A stretch of 47,182 nucleotides of DNA from an uncultured Bacilli bacterium (GTDB lineage: Bacteria > Bacillota_I > Bacilli_A > RFN20 > CAG-826). Shown here in pieces: positions 16,502-24,800 of the stretch (position 1 is the stretch's first letter; the number at the start of each line of letters is the position of its first letter). Made by a program: the position numbers and the translations under genes. A model generated the notes under the pieces. It did no database searches. It worked only from the letters and a program-made list of their open reading frames with translations, and was not told the DNA's origin. The DNA lies in assembly GCA_944358895.1 (NCBI GenBank), contig CALVSB010000013.1:1-47182 (forward strand), given 5' to 3'.

Positions 16502-16942
16502 CTAGTTCTCCTTGACCCCGATGGAGGTCGCAAGGTCTTCGTAGTCTGAAGCGTAAGAGGAGACGTACTTCTCGTAGGCTTCCTGGCTCCAAAGCTCGAA
16601 ATGGTCGAGGGTTCCGAGGATGACGATGACGCCCGATAGCCCGTGGGCCCTGGCGACGTCGCGGGGGATGACGAGGCGTCCCCGGCCGTCGATCGCAAGC
16701 TCGAGAGCGCTATCGAGGGCCAAGCGGACGTAAGCCCGCTTCCGGGGATCGGCATAGTCGGCGTGGCGGAGGCGGTCAAGCTCCCGGTCGAAGTCTTCCT
16801 TCGGGTAGACGCTCAGGCAGCCATCGAGCCCCTTGAGGGCGTAAAAGGCGGCCGGGAGATCCTTCCCGACGAGCTTCGGAGGAAGCGGGAGGCGGCACTT
16901 CTCGTCGATGTTGCGTTCGTAGTGCCCAAAGAAATTTCCCAC
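16502..16942 (-). CDS. mraZ: transcriptional regulator MraZ
   Basis: MraZ is an AbrB-fold DNA-binding protein that controls the division cluster. The 146 residues contain the two swapped-hairpin repeats: FFGHYERNIDEKCRLPLPPKL (residues 4-24) and the second ending in the DGRGRLVIP segment. GTG at 16942 is chosen as start because an AGGTGG ribosome-binding site precedes it and the family begins one or two residues before the GxY motif. Starting at the farther upstream ATG would add 21 residues, absent from the family, that overlap the promoter. It heads the operon with rsmH. Confidence 0.92.
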   Translation of the reverse strand: MGNFFGHYERNIDEKCRLPLPPKLVGKDLPAAFYALKGLDGCLSVYPKEDFDRELDRLRHADYADPRKRAYVRLALDSALELAIDGRGRLVIPRDVARAHGLSGVIVILGTLDHFELWSQEAYEKYVSSYASDYEDLATSIGVKEN

Positions 16943-16963
16943 TTTTTCCCACCTCGTACTTAG

Positions 16964-16992
16964 ATAATATGGCGTATCAGCGCGATAGGCAA
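16964..16992 (-). promoter_or_regulatory. promoter of mraZ-rsmH operon
   Basis: TTGCCT, a 17-bp spacer and TATTAT on the minus strand, 21 nt before the GTG start. This supports the shorter mraZ start. No clear set of GTGGG-type MraZ boxes could be counted, although GGTGGGA and AGTGGGA occur in the leader. Confidence 0.6.
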
Positions 16993-17093
16993 AGGAATTT
17001 CGCAAAAACTATTGATTTTTCGCATGGTCAGGTCCCACGGGGGGTGGGCGGCGGCTGCCTTTCTCCCACCGCTGCCCCCCCCCGAGGGAGACG

Positions 17094-17119
17094 AAAAAAG
17101 CCGCCGGGGACCGGCGGCT
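17094..17119 (-). terminator. terminator of the pheST operon
   Basis: AGCCGCCGG/CCGGCGGCT hairpin followed by a T run on the minus strand, just after the YceD-like gene. Confidence 0.88.
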
Positions 17120-17134
17120 AGCCTGGGCTAGGCC

Positions 17135-17506
17135 TTACTTCCGAGTAAGCTTCATCGGAAGCTCGCTGTAGATGAAGGAAAGGGCGATTTCCTCGAGGGT
17201 CATCCCCTCTTTCGGGAAGACGAGGCCCTCCCCTTCGTCGTCTTCTTCCTCCATGGCGTCGAAGGCTCTATGGAAAGCGATGTCGTAAAGGAAGCGTTCG
17301 TCGTCGATGGCGTCCCGCACCTTGAGGGTGGCCTCGACGTCGAGGTAGCACCGGGGATAGGGCCGCCCCGGGCGGGAGGAAAGCCTCGCCTTGAGGGAGG
17401 GCACCTCGACGAGGGGGTAGGATAGCTTTCCCTCGTAAGGCCCCTCGCGGCTAACGGCAATCCCCTGCCCGGCCCCGAGTTCCTTGTAGAGGATCTCTTT
17501 CTTCAT
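17135..17506 (-). CDS. YceD/DUF177-family protein
   Basis: The 123-residue protein has the YceD pattern: a beta-rich N-terminal half, an acidic middle (EEEDDEGEG) and a C-terminal EEIALSFIYSELPMKL that matches the family's ending (E-x-x-x-x-x-I-x-x-x-L-P-M). YceD proteins are linked to large-subunit rRNA accumulation and normally precede rpmF (L32). Here the gene starts inside the pheT stop (ATGA overlap) and no rpmF follows. The paired cysteines found in many homologues are missing (only one Cys). Family call from the C-terminal signature; moderate certainty. Confidence 0.6.
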   Translation of the reverse strand: MKKEILYKELGAGQGIAVSREGPYEGKLSYPLVEVPSLKARLSSRPGRPYPRCYLDVEATLKVRDAIDDERFLYDIAFHRAFDAMEEEDDEGEGLVFPKEGMTLEEIALSFIYSELPMKLTRK

Positions 17507-19878
17507 TGCCGGAGCTTCCCGCCGAGGCGCTCGAGGGCGGCAAGGGCCTTCTTCACTGCTTCTTCGATCTCGCCTTCGACCAAGGTGCCGTCCTTCTTTC
17601 TTAGGAAGAGGGCGTAGGCGACCCGCTTTCCGTCTTCCCCTTGATAGACGTCGAAGGGCTCGACCCGCTCGATGAAGGAGGACGAGCGCTTGATGGCCAT
17701 GACGGCCTCGCTACTAACCACTTCCGTCTCGTAGACGATCGATAGATCGCGCCGGACGGAGGGGAAGGAAGGCGGGACGACGGCCTTGGCCGCGTTCCCC
17801 TTGAGGGCAAGGAGAGCGCCGAGATCGAGTTCAAGGCCGAGGGCCGGCTTCGGGAGGGCGAAGGCTCGGACCAGGGAGGGATGGAGCTCGCCGAAGACGG
17901 CGATCCTTTCCTTCCCGAGGGCGAGATAGGCGCTTCTGCCCGGATGGAAGAGCGGATGGTCGCTCAAGGCCGCGAGGCGGACCCGCTGCTCATTGATCCC
18001 AAGGAGGAAGAGAATCCCTTCGAGATATCCCTTGAGGTCGTAGAAGGACCAGTCGCGGGAGGCGATCATCCCCTGCCCCGGGCGCTTCCCGGTCAGGACG
18101 ATCGAAAGCCGGAGGTCGCTATAGCCTTCGCCGTAGACCTTGGAGGTCTCGAAGAAGGAAAGATCGTTTTCCCCGTGGGCAGCGTTATAGGAAGCGACCT
18201 GGAGGAGGGAGGGCAGGACGTCCTGCCGCATGATCGAATGGTCGACGGTCAAGGGATTGACCGGCTTCACGTCCTCTTTCTTCGGAAGGAGGACCTCATA
18301 GGCGGAAAGCTTCGGGGAAACGAGGGAATAGGTGATCGTCTCGTCGAGGCCAAGATGGGTGAGGTAACGCCGGACAGCGTCCTGCTTTTTCTTTTGAAGA
18401 GACCTTCCGGGGGCATAAGGCAGGACCGTATGCGGGAGGACGCTTTTGATTTCCTCAATCCCGATGAGGCGGATCGCCTCTTCCGAGAGGTCGGCCTCCT
18501 CGAGGAGGTCTTTCCGATAGGAAGGCACGACGGCCACGAGGCTGCCGTTTTCCTCCTTGACGATGAGATGGTCGCGCTTCAAGGCCTCGATGATCCTTTC
18601 GGAGGAGAAGGAGGTGCCGAGGCGGGCGTTGATCCGCTCGACCGAGAAAGGAATCTCGACCTTCTTTTCGTCCTTCGCGCCATAGCAGGCGACTTTGGAG
18701 ACGTCCGCGGCCCCGCAGATGCTCTTGAGGAGGGCGGCGACGATGGCGAGGGTCCGCCGCGAAACGGCCGGGTCGATGCCCTTGCTGAAGCGGAGGGAGG
18801 ACTCGCTTGCGAGGCCGAGGCGGAGGGAGGTCCGCCTAATGTCGGCTCCCGCGAAGGAGGCGGCCTCGACGGCCACCCGGGTCGTCTTCGGCCCGACCGA
18901 AGCCTCAAGGGAGGTCATGATCCCGGCCAGGCACGCCGGGACGCCGCCCGAGGAGATGACGACGTCGCCTTTGATAAGATCGCGCTCTTTCCCGTCCATC
19001 GTGACGAATTTCCCCTCGTAGTCGTCGACGGCCGTGAGGTCATTTCCCTTGAGGGCGCCGAGGTCGTACATGTTGAGGGGCTGCCCGGTGAGGAGCATCG
19101 CGTAGTTGCCGATGTCGACGATGGCGTCGATCGGGCGGATGCCCGAGGCGACGAGCCGGCTCCTCAGCCAGGCGGGCGATTCCTTGTTCTTCAGCCCTTC
19201 GGCCGTGATGAGGAGGAAGGAGCTGCACTTTTCGGTCGTGCTCGCAGGCTGGACCAAAGGTTCCTTGCCTTCCGGAGCCGCCGCTTCCTTTTCCTCGTAG
19301 GGAAGGCCGAGGTCGCTAGAAAGCTCGCGGGCCACCCCTTCGTAGGAGAGGAGATCGCCGCGGTTGGAAAGGACCTCGAGGTCGAAGACGGTGCTATCTA
19401 GCCCGAGGGCCTTCACCGCGTCTTCCCCGATCTTGACCGATGAGGGATCGAACTCGTGGATGCCGGTGAGGTCGCAATCGTCGGCGTACTTCTCCTCGAG
19501 CCCGAGCTCGAGGGTCGAGCAGCACATGCCGTCGGAAAGGATGCCGTGCACCGCTCCCGACTTGATGGTCTTCCCGCCGGGGAGCTTGGCCCCGGGGAGA
19601 GCGACGGCCGTGACGAGGCCAGCGCGGGCGTTCGGGGCGCCGCAGACGATCTGGCGCGGTTTCTCTTCCCCGACGTCGACGCTAAGTAGATGAAGATGGT
19701 CGCTATCCTCGACCTTGTCGCAGGTGAGGATCTTCCCGACGACGATGCCGGTCGCCGTGGAGAGAGGGGCATAGGAGCCGACCTCGGTCCCGGCCTTCGT
19801 GAGGGCCGAGGCGATCTCTTCGTCGCTGTATGAGGAAACGTCGAGCAGCTCTTCGAGCCATTCGCGGACGATTTTCAT
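17503..19878 (-). CDS. pheT: phenylalanyl-tRNA synthetase beta subunit
   Basis: PheT forms the alpha2-beta2 synthetase with PheS and edits mischarged Tyr-tRNA-Phe. The 791-residue protein has the N-terminal EMAP-like tRNA-binding domain (GIVVGKILTCDKVEDSDHLHLLSVD, about 44-68, and ICGAPNARAG-type VCGAPNARAG), B3/B4 editing domain, B5 domain, a catalytic-like core and a C-terminal anticodon-binding FDX-ACB domain (SVRRDLSIVYETEVVSSEAV). It starts 2 bp after pheS and overlaps the YceD-like gene. Confidence 0.98.
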   Translation of the reverse strand: MKIVREWLEELLDVSSYSDEEIASALTKAGTEVGSYAPLSTATGIVVGKILTCDKVEDSDHLHLLSVDVGEEKPRQIVCGAPNARAGLVTAVALPGAKLPGGKTIKSGAVHGILSDGMCCSTLELGLEEKYADDCDLTGIHEFDPSSVKIGEDAVKALGLDSTVFDLEVLSNRGDLLSYEGVARELSSDLGLPYEEKEAAAPEGKEPLVQPASTTEKCSSFLLITAEGLKNKESPAWLRSRLVASGIRPIDAIVDIGNYAMLLTGQPLNMYDLGALKGNDLTAVDDYEGKFVTMDGKERDLIKGDVVISSGGVPACLAGIMTSLEASVGPKTTRVAVEAASFAGADIRRTSLRLGLASESSLRFSKGIDPAVSRRTLAIVAALLKSICGAADVSKVACYGAKDEKKVEIPFSVERINARLGTSFSSERIIEALKRDHLIVKEENGSLVAVVPSYRKDLLEEADLSEEAIRLIGIEEIKSVLPHTVLPYAPGRSLQKKKQDAVRRYLTHLGLDETITYSLVSPKLSAYEVLLPKKEDVKPVNPLTVDHSIMRQDVLPSLLQVASYNAAHGENDLSFFETSKVYGEGYSDLRLSIVLTGKRPGQGMIASRDWSFYDLKGYLEGILFLLGINEQRVRLAALSDHPLFHPGRSAYLALGKERIAVFGELHPSLVRAFALPKPALGLELDLGALLALKGNAAKAVVPPSFPSVRRDLSIVYETEVVSSEAVMAIKRSSSFIERVEPFDVYQGEDGKRVAYALFLRKKDGTLVEGEIEEAVKKALAALERLGGKLRQ

Positions 19879-19880
19879 GC

Positions 19881-20912
19881 TTATTTCTCCTCCTTGAAGG
19901 CGCTTAGGAATCGCTTGTCGTTGCTATAGATCCGCCGGATGTCGTCGATCCCATAACGCAAAATGGCGACCCGGTCGATCCCGACCCCGAAGGCGAAGCC
20001 ACTATAGATAGAGGGATCGTAGCCGTTCATCCGGAGGACATTGGGGTGGACTTCCCCGGCCCCGAGGATCTCGATCCAGCCGCTTCCCTTGCACATGGGG
20101 CAGCCTTTCCCGCCACAGGAAGCGCAGCTGACGTCGACCTCGACGCTTGGCTCGGTGAAGGGGAAATAGGAGGAACGGAAGCGGATTTCCCGCTTCTCGC
20201 CGAACATTTTCTTCACGAAGATCTCGAGGGTTCCCTTGAGCTCGGCTAGGGAGACGCCCTTATCGACGACGAGGCCCTCGACCTGACCGAACTGATGGCT
20301 ATGGGTGAGGTCGTCCTCATCCCGGCGGTAGCACTTCCCCGGGGAAATGAGCTTGATGGCACCCTTTCCCTCGTGGCGCTGCATCTCGTGGCCCTGGGCG
20401 GCCGAGGTCTGGGTCCTTAGGACGCCGTCGCCTTTGAGGTAGAAGGTATCGCTCGGGTCGCGGGAAGGATGGTCTTCCGGGATGTTGAGGAGGGAGAAGT
20501 TATAGGGCACCGTCTCCACGTCCTCGCCCTCCACCACGTCGTAGCCCATCGAGACGAAGATGTCGATGATCTCGTCGACGATGAGGTAGAAGGGGTTGGT
20601 ATGCCCTTCCGCGAGGCTCGTCCCCGGGAGGGTTACGTCGATCTTTTCCTTGAGGAGGCGTTCTTTTTCCTCGCTAGCGAGGGCTTCCTTGAGCTTCGCC
20701 TCGAGGGCGAGGCTCACTTCGTTCCGGGCATCGTTGATGGCCTTCCCGAAAGGGCCTTTCTCTTCCGGCGGGAGCTTCCCGAGTTCCTTGTAGAGGGCCG
20801 CGAAGGGGCCTTTCTTGGCCAAGTACTTGTTCTTGACCTCGAGGACCTCACGGCTGTCGGAGGCCTTCAGGAGTTCCTCCAAGGCCGCGGCTTTGATTTC
20901 TTCGATTTCCAT
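19881..20912 (-). CDS. pheS: phenylalanyl-tRNA synthetase alpha subunit
   Basis: This is the catalytic subunit, charging tRNA-Phe. The 343-residue product starts MEIEEIKAAAL with a coiled-coil tRNA-binding region. The class II core follows with THPxx-type segment (EDHPSRDPSDTFYL), motif 2 (CYRRDEDDLTHSHQFGQVEGLVVD) and motif 3 (GFAFGVGIDRVAILRYG). A CASCGGKGCPMC segment (about 245-256) is a likely zinc knuckle. The frame is open 111 nt further upstream, but that part lies in the T-box terminator, and GGAGAAAAGG precedes this ATG, so the shorter start is chosen. Confidence 0.97.
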   Translation of the reverse strand: MEIEEIKAAALEELLKASDSREVLEVKNKYLAKKGPFAALYKELGKLPPEEKGPFGKAINDARNEVSLALEAKLKEALASEEKERLLKEKIDVTLPGTSLAEGHTNPFYLIVDEIIDIFVSMGYDVVEGEDVETVPYNFSLLNIPEDHPSRDPSDTFYLKGDGVLRTQTSAAQGHEMQRHEGKGAIKLISPGKCYRRDEDDLTHSHQFGQVEGLVVDKGVSLAELKGTLEIFVKKMFGEKREIRFRSSYFPFTEPSVEVDVSCASCGGKGCPMCKGSGWIEILGAGEVHPNVLRMNGYDPSIYSGFAFGVGIDRVAILRYGIDDIRRIYSNDKRFLSAFKEEK

Positions 20913-21144
20913 CCTTTTCTCCAAAATAAAAACGGGGTTCCGGGAACGCCCGTGGGCGCGCTTCCATCCCGGTTCGGCCGCGATAGGGCCGCACCTCGCT
21001 TCCGCCCGGTAACCTCGGGCCAAGGGGGGATTATGGATTCACCCCGTCCTCGGGGACGAACTTCGCGAAGGCTTCCTACGGGTGGTTGCTCTATTCACCC
21101 GTCCCAGCTTAGGAGGGCCTTCGTTACTCTTCCCGTCGTGGGAC
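20913..21144 (-). promoter_or_regulatory. T-box riboswitch leader of pheST
   Basis: On the minus strand, a GAAGAGTAA stem I element and TTC candidate specifiers near 21050-21070 precede a GAGGTGCGG...CCGAA stem III. The antiterminator is CCGGGA-TGGAAGC-GCGCCC closed by GGGCG-TTCCCGG. The terminator CGGGCGTTC/GAACCCCG plus five T (20928-20952) uses the 3' half of the antiterminator. The seven-base tRNA-binding bulge reads UGGAAGC instead of UGGNACC. Confidence 0.8.
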
Positions 21145-21150
21145 AAGGAT

Positions 21151-21156
21151 ATTTTA
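21151..21156 (-). promoter_or_regulatory. probable -10 box of the pheST transcript
   Basis: TAAAAT on the minus strand just before the T-box leader. No convincing -35 at 16-18 bp. Confidence 0.35.
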
Positions 21157-21211
21157 GCCGCCCGGCCGCGCTTTCCTAGAGCGAACTCCGCTCCCCTCAT
21201 ATAAAGAAAGG

Positions 21212-21236
21212 AAAAGCGGGCCGCGGGGCCCGCTTT
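21212..21236 (-). terminator. terminator after the flavin reductase gene
   Basis: AAAGCGGGCC/GGCCCGCTTT hairpin with a T-rich tail on the minus strand, about 8 bp past the stop codon. Confidence 0.85.
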
Positions 21237-21244
21237 CAGCTTCC

Positions 21245-21805
21245 TTACTTCTTGAGGGCGAGTCCGTCGTGGAAGGCCTTCCCGACCCTCCCCTTCACGA
21301 GGAGATAGTCGTGGGAATCGGGATCGTAGGCGATGGCCTCCAGCTTGTCGGTATCGATATGTCCATTCGTGAGGATCGATTCGTCGGCTCTCACGTTCTC
21401 GATCGAGGCGATGAGGAAGCCCGTCTCCTCGTCGAGGGAGAGGACCTTGCATTCGAGGGTCAAGGGGAATTCCTCGAAGATCGGGGCGTTCACCTTGTCG
21501 CTTTTGATGGCGTGGAGGCCGGCTTTCGCGACCTTGTCAGGGACGTCGTTTCCCGAGACGAGGCCGAGGTAATCGGCTTCCTTCACCGTCCTAGCGGTCG
21601 CCGGGGCGATGGTGAGGGCGCCGGTCTTCTTGAAGTTGGCGACGGTCTTATGCTCGAGAGCGAGGCAGACGCACACCTTGTCGTAGTCGCCCATCATTCC
21701 CCAGGCCGCTGTCATGGCGTCGGGGACGCCCTTTTCGTCGTAGGTCCCGAGGACGAGGACGGCTTGGGGATAGAGATAGCCTTTCTTTCCGAGATCGATA
21801 GCCAT
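21245..21805 (-). CDS. flavin reductase-like (FMN-binding split-barrel) protein
   Basis: The 186-residue protein matches the flavin-reductase-like split-barrel family: YPQAVLVLGTYDEKGVPDAMTAAWG at the N-terminus, then CVCLALEHKTVANFKKTGALTIA, a flavin-site pattern, and FPLTLECKVLSLDEETGFLIASIENVRADE. It probably binds FMN and reduces it or a quinone-like substrate; the substrate is unknown. ATG 21805 is used because AAGGAG lies before it. The open frame upstream overlaps the TIR-NTPase gene. TATAAT at 21833-21838 gives its own promoter inside the end of that gene, and a terminator follows, so it is monocistronic. Confidence 0.85.
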   Translation of the reverse strand: MAIDLGKKGYLYPQAVLVLGTYDEKGVPDAMTAAWGMMGDYDKVCVCLALEHKTVANFKKTGALTIAPATARTVKEADYLGLVSGNDVPDKVAKAGLHAIKSDKVNAPIFEEFPLTLECKVLSLDEETGFLIASIENVRADESILTNGHIDTDKLEAIAYDPDSHDYLLVKGRVGKAFHDGLALKK

Positions 21806-21833
21806 ATGGTTTGCTCCTTGTTGCTTATAAGGA

Positions 21834-24800
21834 TTATAGCTTCCCGCCCGGGGAGCGGGGATCGATCCCCTGCCCTTCTTTGAGGAGGAAGTCGTAAAGC
21901 TCCTCGGCGCTAGCAAACGGCAGGCGGTAGGAAGGATGGCTGGCAGATAGAGCCTTCAGCTTCATGAGGTAGCGCCCGGCGTTTTTGACCCCCTCCTCCC
22001 TATTTTGGAGGGGCAGCTCGATGAGGAGGCGGAGGACGTCGATCGTCGCGCTTTTGACCTCCTCCATGTCGCGGTAGGCCTTGATCGCGGCTTTGGAGGA
22101 AACGGGATCGAGCTCGGGGAAGGCCCGGAAGTAGGCGTCGAGAAGCTCTTTTTCCTGAGCTTCCTCGTAGAACATCTTGTGGAGGTGGATGGCGAGGTCG
22201 TAGAGAGGATCGGTAAGCTGGAAGAGCTCCCAGTCGATGAGGGAGAGGGCTCCCTTATCGTCCACGAGGACGTTCCCCCGGTGGAGGTCGCAGTGGCACA
22301 TCGCGAAAGGGCGTTCCCCGATCTTCCCTTCCTCGTCGGGGAAAAGGAGGCCGAGGTCGGAGGGATAACCTAGTTTCTCGTAGAAAGCCTGGTAACGGCC
22401 GAACCACTTCCCGACGAGGGCCACGATGAAGGAACGGTCGTAACGATAGAAAGAATGGCAGTCCTCGTAGTCACCCCGCTTCGGGAGGGGGATTTCCTTC
22501 CGGGCATGGAGTTCCTTCAGGATCGAAAGGAAGCCCGGGAGGTACTTGGATGGTAGGGCCTCGTCGTTCGGGAGGAGGGAACGGAGGGCCTCGCCCGGGA
22601 GATAGCTATGGACGGAGGCCGGGCGCCCCTCGAGGTAAAAGGTTCCGAGATACCGGGGATGGGGAATGGGGAAAGCGATCTCCTCGAGGGCCAAAAGGAC
22701 CTCGTTCTCGTCGTAGAGGCGGATGTCGACCGTATCGAAGTCGGCAACCGGGATCCGGATGACGTATCGCTTTTCATTGACGCTAATTTCGTGGTTCTCG
22801 TTATGGTAGCCGATCCGGAATTCTTCCTTGGGCGAAGAGGCATAAGCAGCGAGGGCGGAGAGCCCTTCAGAGAGCTCGTCGATGGCCTTGAGGAGGCTAT
22901 CGTCGCTCCCCCGCTTTTCCTGGATGGCCGATAGGAGTTCCGGCTCGATGGGCGAATAGTCGCCCTCCATCGTCTTGGCTTCGAGATAGAGGCGGAGAGA
23001 GGCGAGGACCCGTTTTCCCGAGGAGCCCGAGCGGTTCAAATCGAGGACGTTCTTCCGCATGGCTTCCCTGGCCGCGGAGGGCTTCCCACCATGGAGCTCG
23101 CAAAGGGCGAGGAGGTAGCGGGCGTTGCAGATGCCGCCGAGGTAGCCGACTTCGCTCTGGGCCTTGAGGGAGAGTCTGGCATAGCCTTCGGCCTCTGCCA
23201 GTTTCTTGGCCTTGTAGGCCAGGTTTCCCAGCTCGAGATAGGCTTTCCCGAGCTCGAGCTTGTAGCCGTGCCCTTCGGCCTGCTCGACGGCCCGGCGAAG
23301 GAGCGTTTCGGCTTCGGCTAGGGGAACGACGGTCGCGAGGGAATTGAGGCTTTCGACGATGGCGTACATCTTGCTCATGTCGCGGGCGATCTTCAGGGCC
23401 TCCTCGTAATGGGCCCGGGCTTCCTTGTCCTTCTTCATCGCGTGGTAGATGTGCCCGAGGACCCGCTCCCGCGCGAAGTTACCCTCCTCGTTCCCCCTAT
23501 CGAGGCGGAGGGAGGAGGCAATCTTCAGGGCTTCCTCGTAGCGGCCGAAGACGAAATGGAGGTCGCTGATCTTGATGGAGGACATGTAGTAGGCGAACTG
23601 GTCCTGGCCCTTCGAGAGGGAGCGGCTCTTCTCATAAAGAGAGAGGGCTTCCTCGTACTTTCCGAGCTCCCGGCTCGCCTCGGCCCGGTAGTAGTAATAG
23701 TCGGCCTTGACCTCGCCCGGGGCCTGAAGGAAGGGATCTTCCGGCGTGTTATAGGCATCCTCGATCCGGACTTCCATCCGGCTTTGGACGAGGGAGGCGT
23801 AAGGGAGGACCCACTCGTGGCCGGGATTGGTGGCCATCAGGTAGCCGATCCCGTCCTTCATCGCGTCGTAGACCCCGTACTCGACGAAGGAGCGGACGAT
23901 TTCCCGGAGGGGGAAAGCGTCGCCCAGGGCGCTGAAGCCGCTAAGGAGGAAAGAGAAGATGTCGCCGAAGCGGGAAGGATCCTCGGCCGTCCGGGAAAGG
24001 AAGAGGGAGAGGGAATCGACAAGCCCCTCGTGGCCGGGAAAGGGGGCTTTCAAAAGGCGGTAGATCCCTTCGTAGTCCCCTTCGTCGAAGAGGTGCTCGA
24101 TCCCGTAACGGCGGAAGTAGGGATCGAAGAGGAAGGCCGATAGGTCCTTGGAAAGGTAATCGGCGATGAGGCGGTTCCCCGCTTCTTTGGAAACGTAGAA
24201 ACGGTTGCTCGGCTCGCTCAGCCAGTCGCCGAGGGACTTGTGGTAAAGGAAAGGCCGGTCGTCGTCGAGGACGATGAGGGTCTTGAACTTCTTGACGAGG
24301 GCATAGAGGTCGTCTTTGTTGAGGCCGAGGATCTTGGCCAGGCGCGGGATCGGAAGCGGCTCCTTGAGGGCGAGGAGAAGGGAGAGGAAGCGCTTGGCTT
24401 CCCCTTCGAACCCATCCTTCCCGAAGGAGGTTCTAAAGGACTGGGCGAAGACGGCGTTCATGCCGCCCCGGAAGGTATCGACGTCGAGACGCCGGCCAGC
24501 CGAGAGCTCGAAGAAAGTCTTGACGAGGAGGAAGTTCCCCTGGGCCAAGGCGACGATTTCCTTGAGTTGATCGGGCGTGACCGCGACCTTCAGCTGCTTC
24601 GAGAGGAGGTGGACGTAGCCTTCCATGTCGCTTTCCTTCGAGAGGAGGTCGTAGCGCTTGGTGAATGACATCCCGTAATCGACCGCCGCCCCGTTCCGCG
24701 AGGTGACGAGGATCTTCATCCAGCGCGGGAGGGAGGAGAGATTCTCGAAGAGGGCGAGGCCGATGTCCCCGATGTCGGCGTCCCGGCACTCGTCGAGACC

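Noticed and set aside
17881-19401. 506-codon plus-strand frame opposite pheT
   Set aside because: Same GC-driven antisense artefact; no ribosome-binding site or recognisable motif.
20913-21023. N-terminal extension of pheS
   Set aside because: It would be coded by the T-box antiterminator and terminator; the family start and the ribosome-binding site are at 20912.
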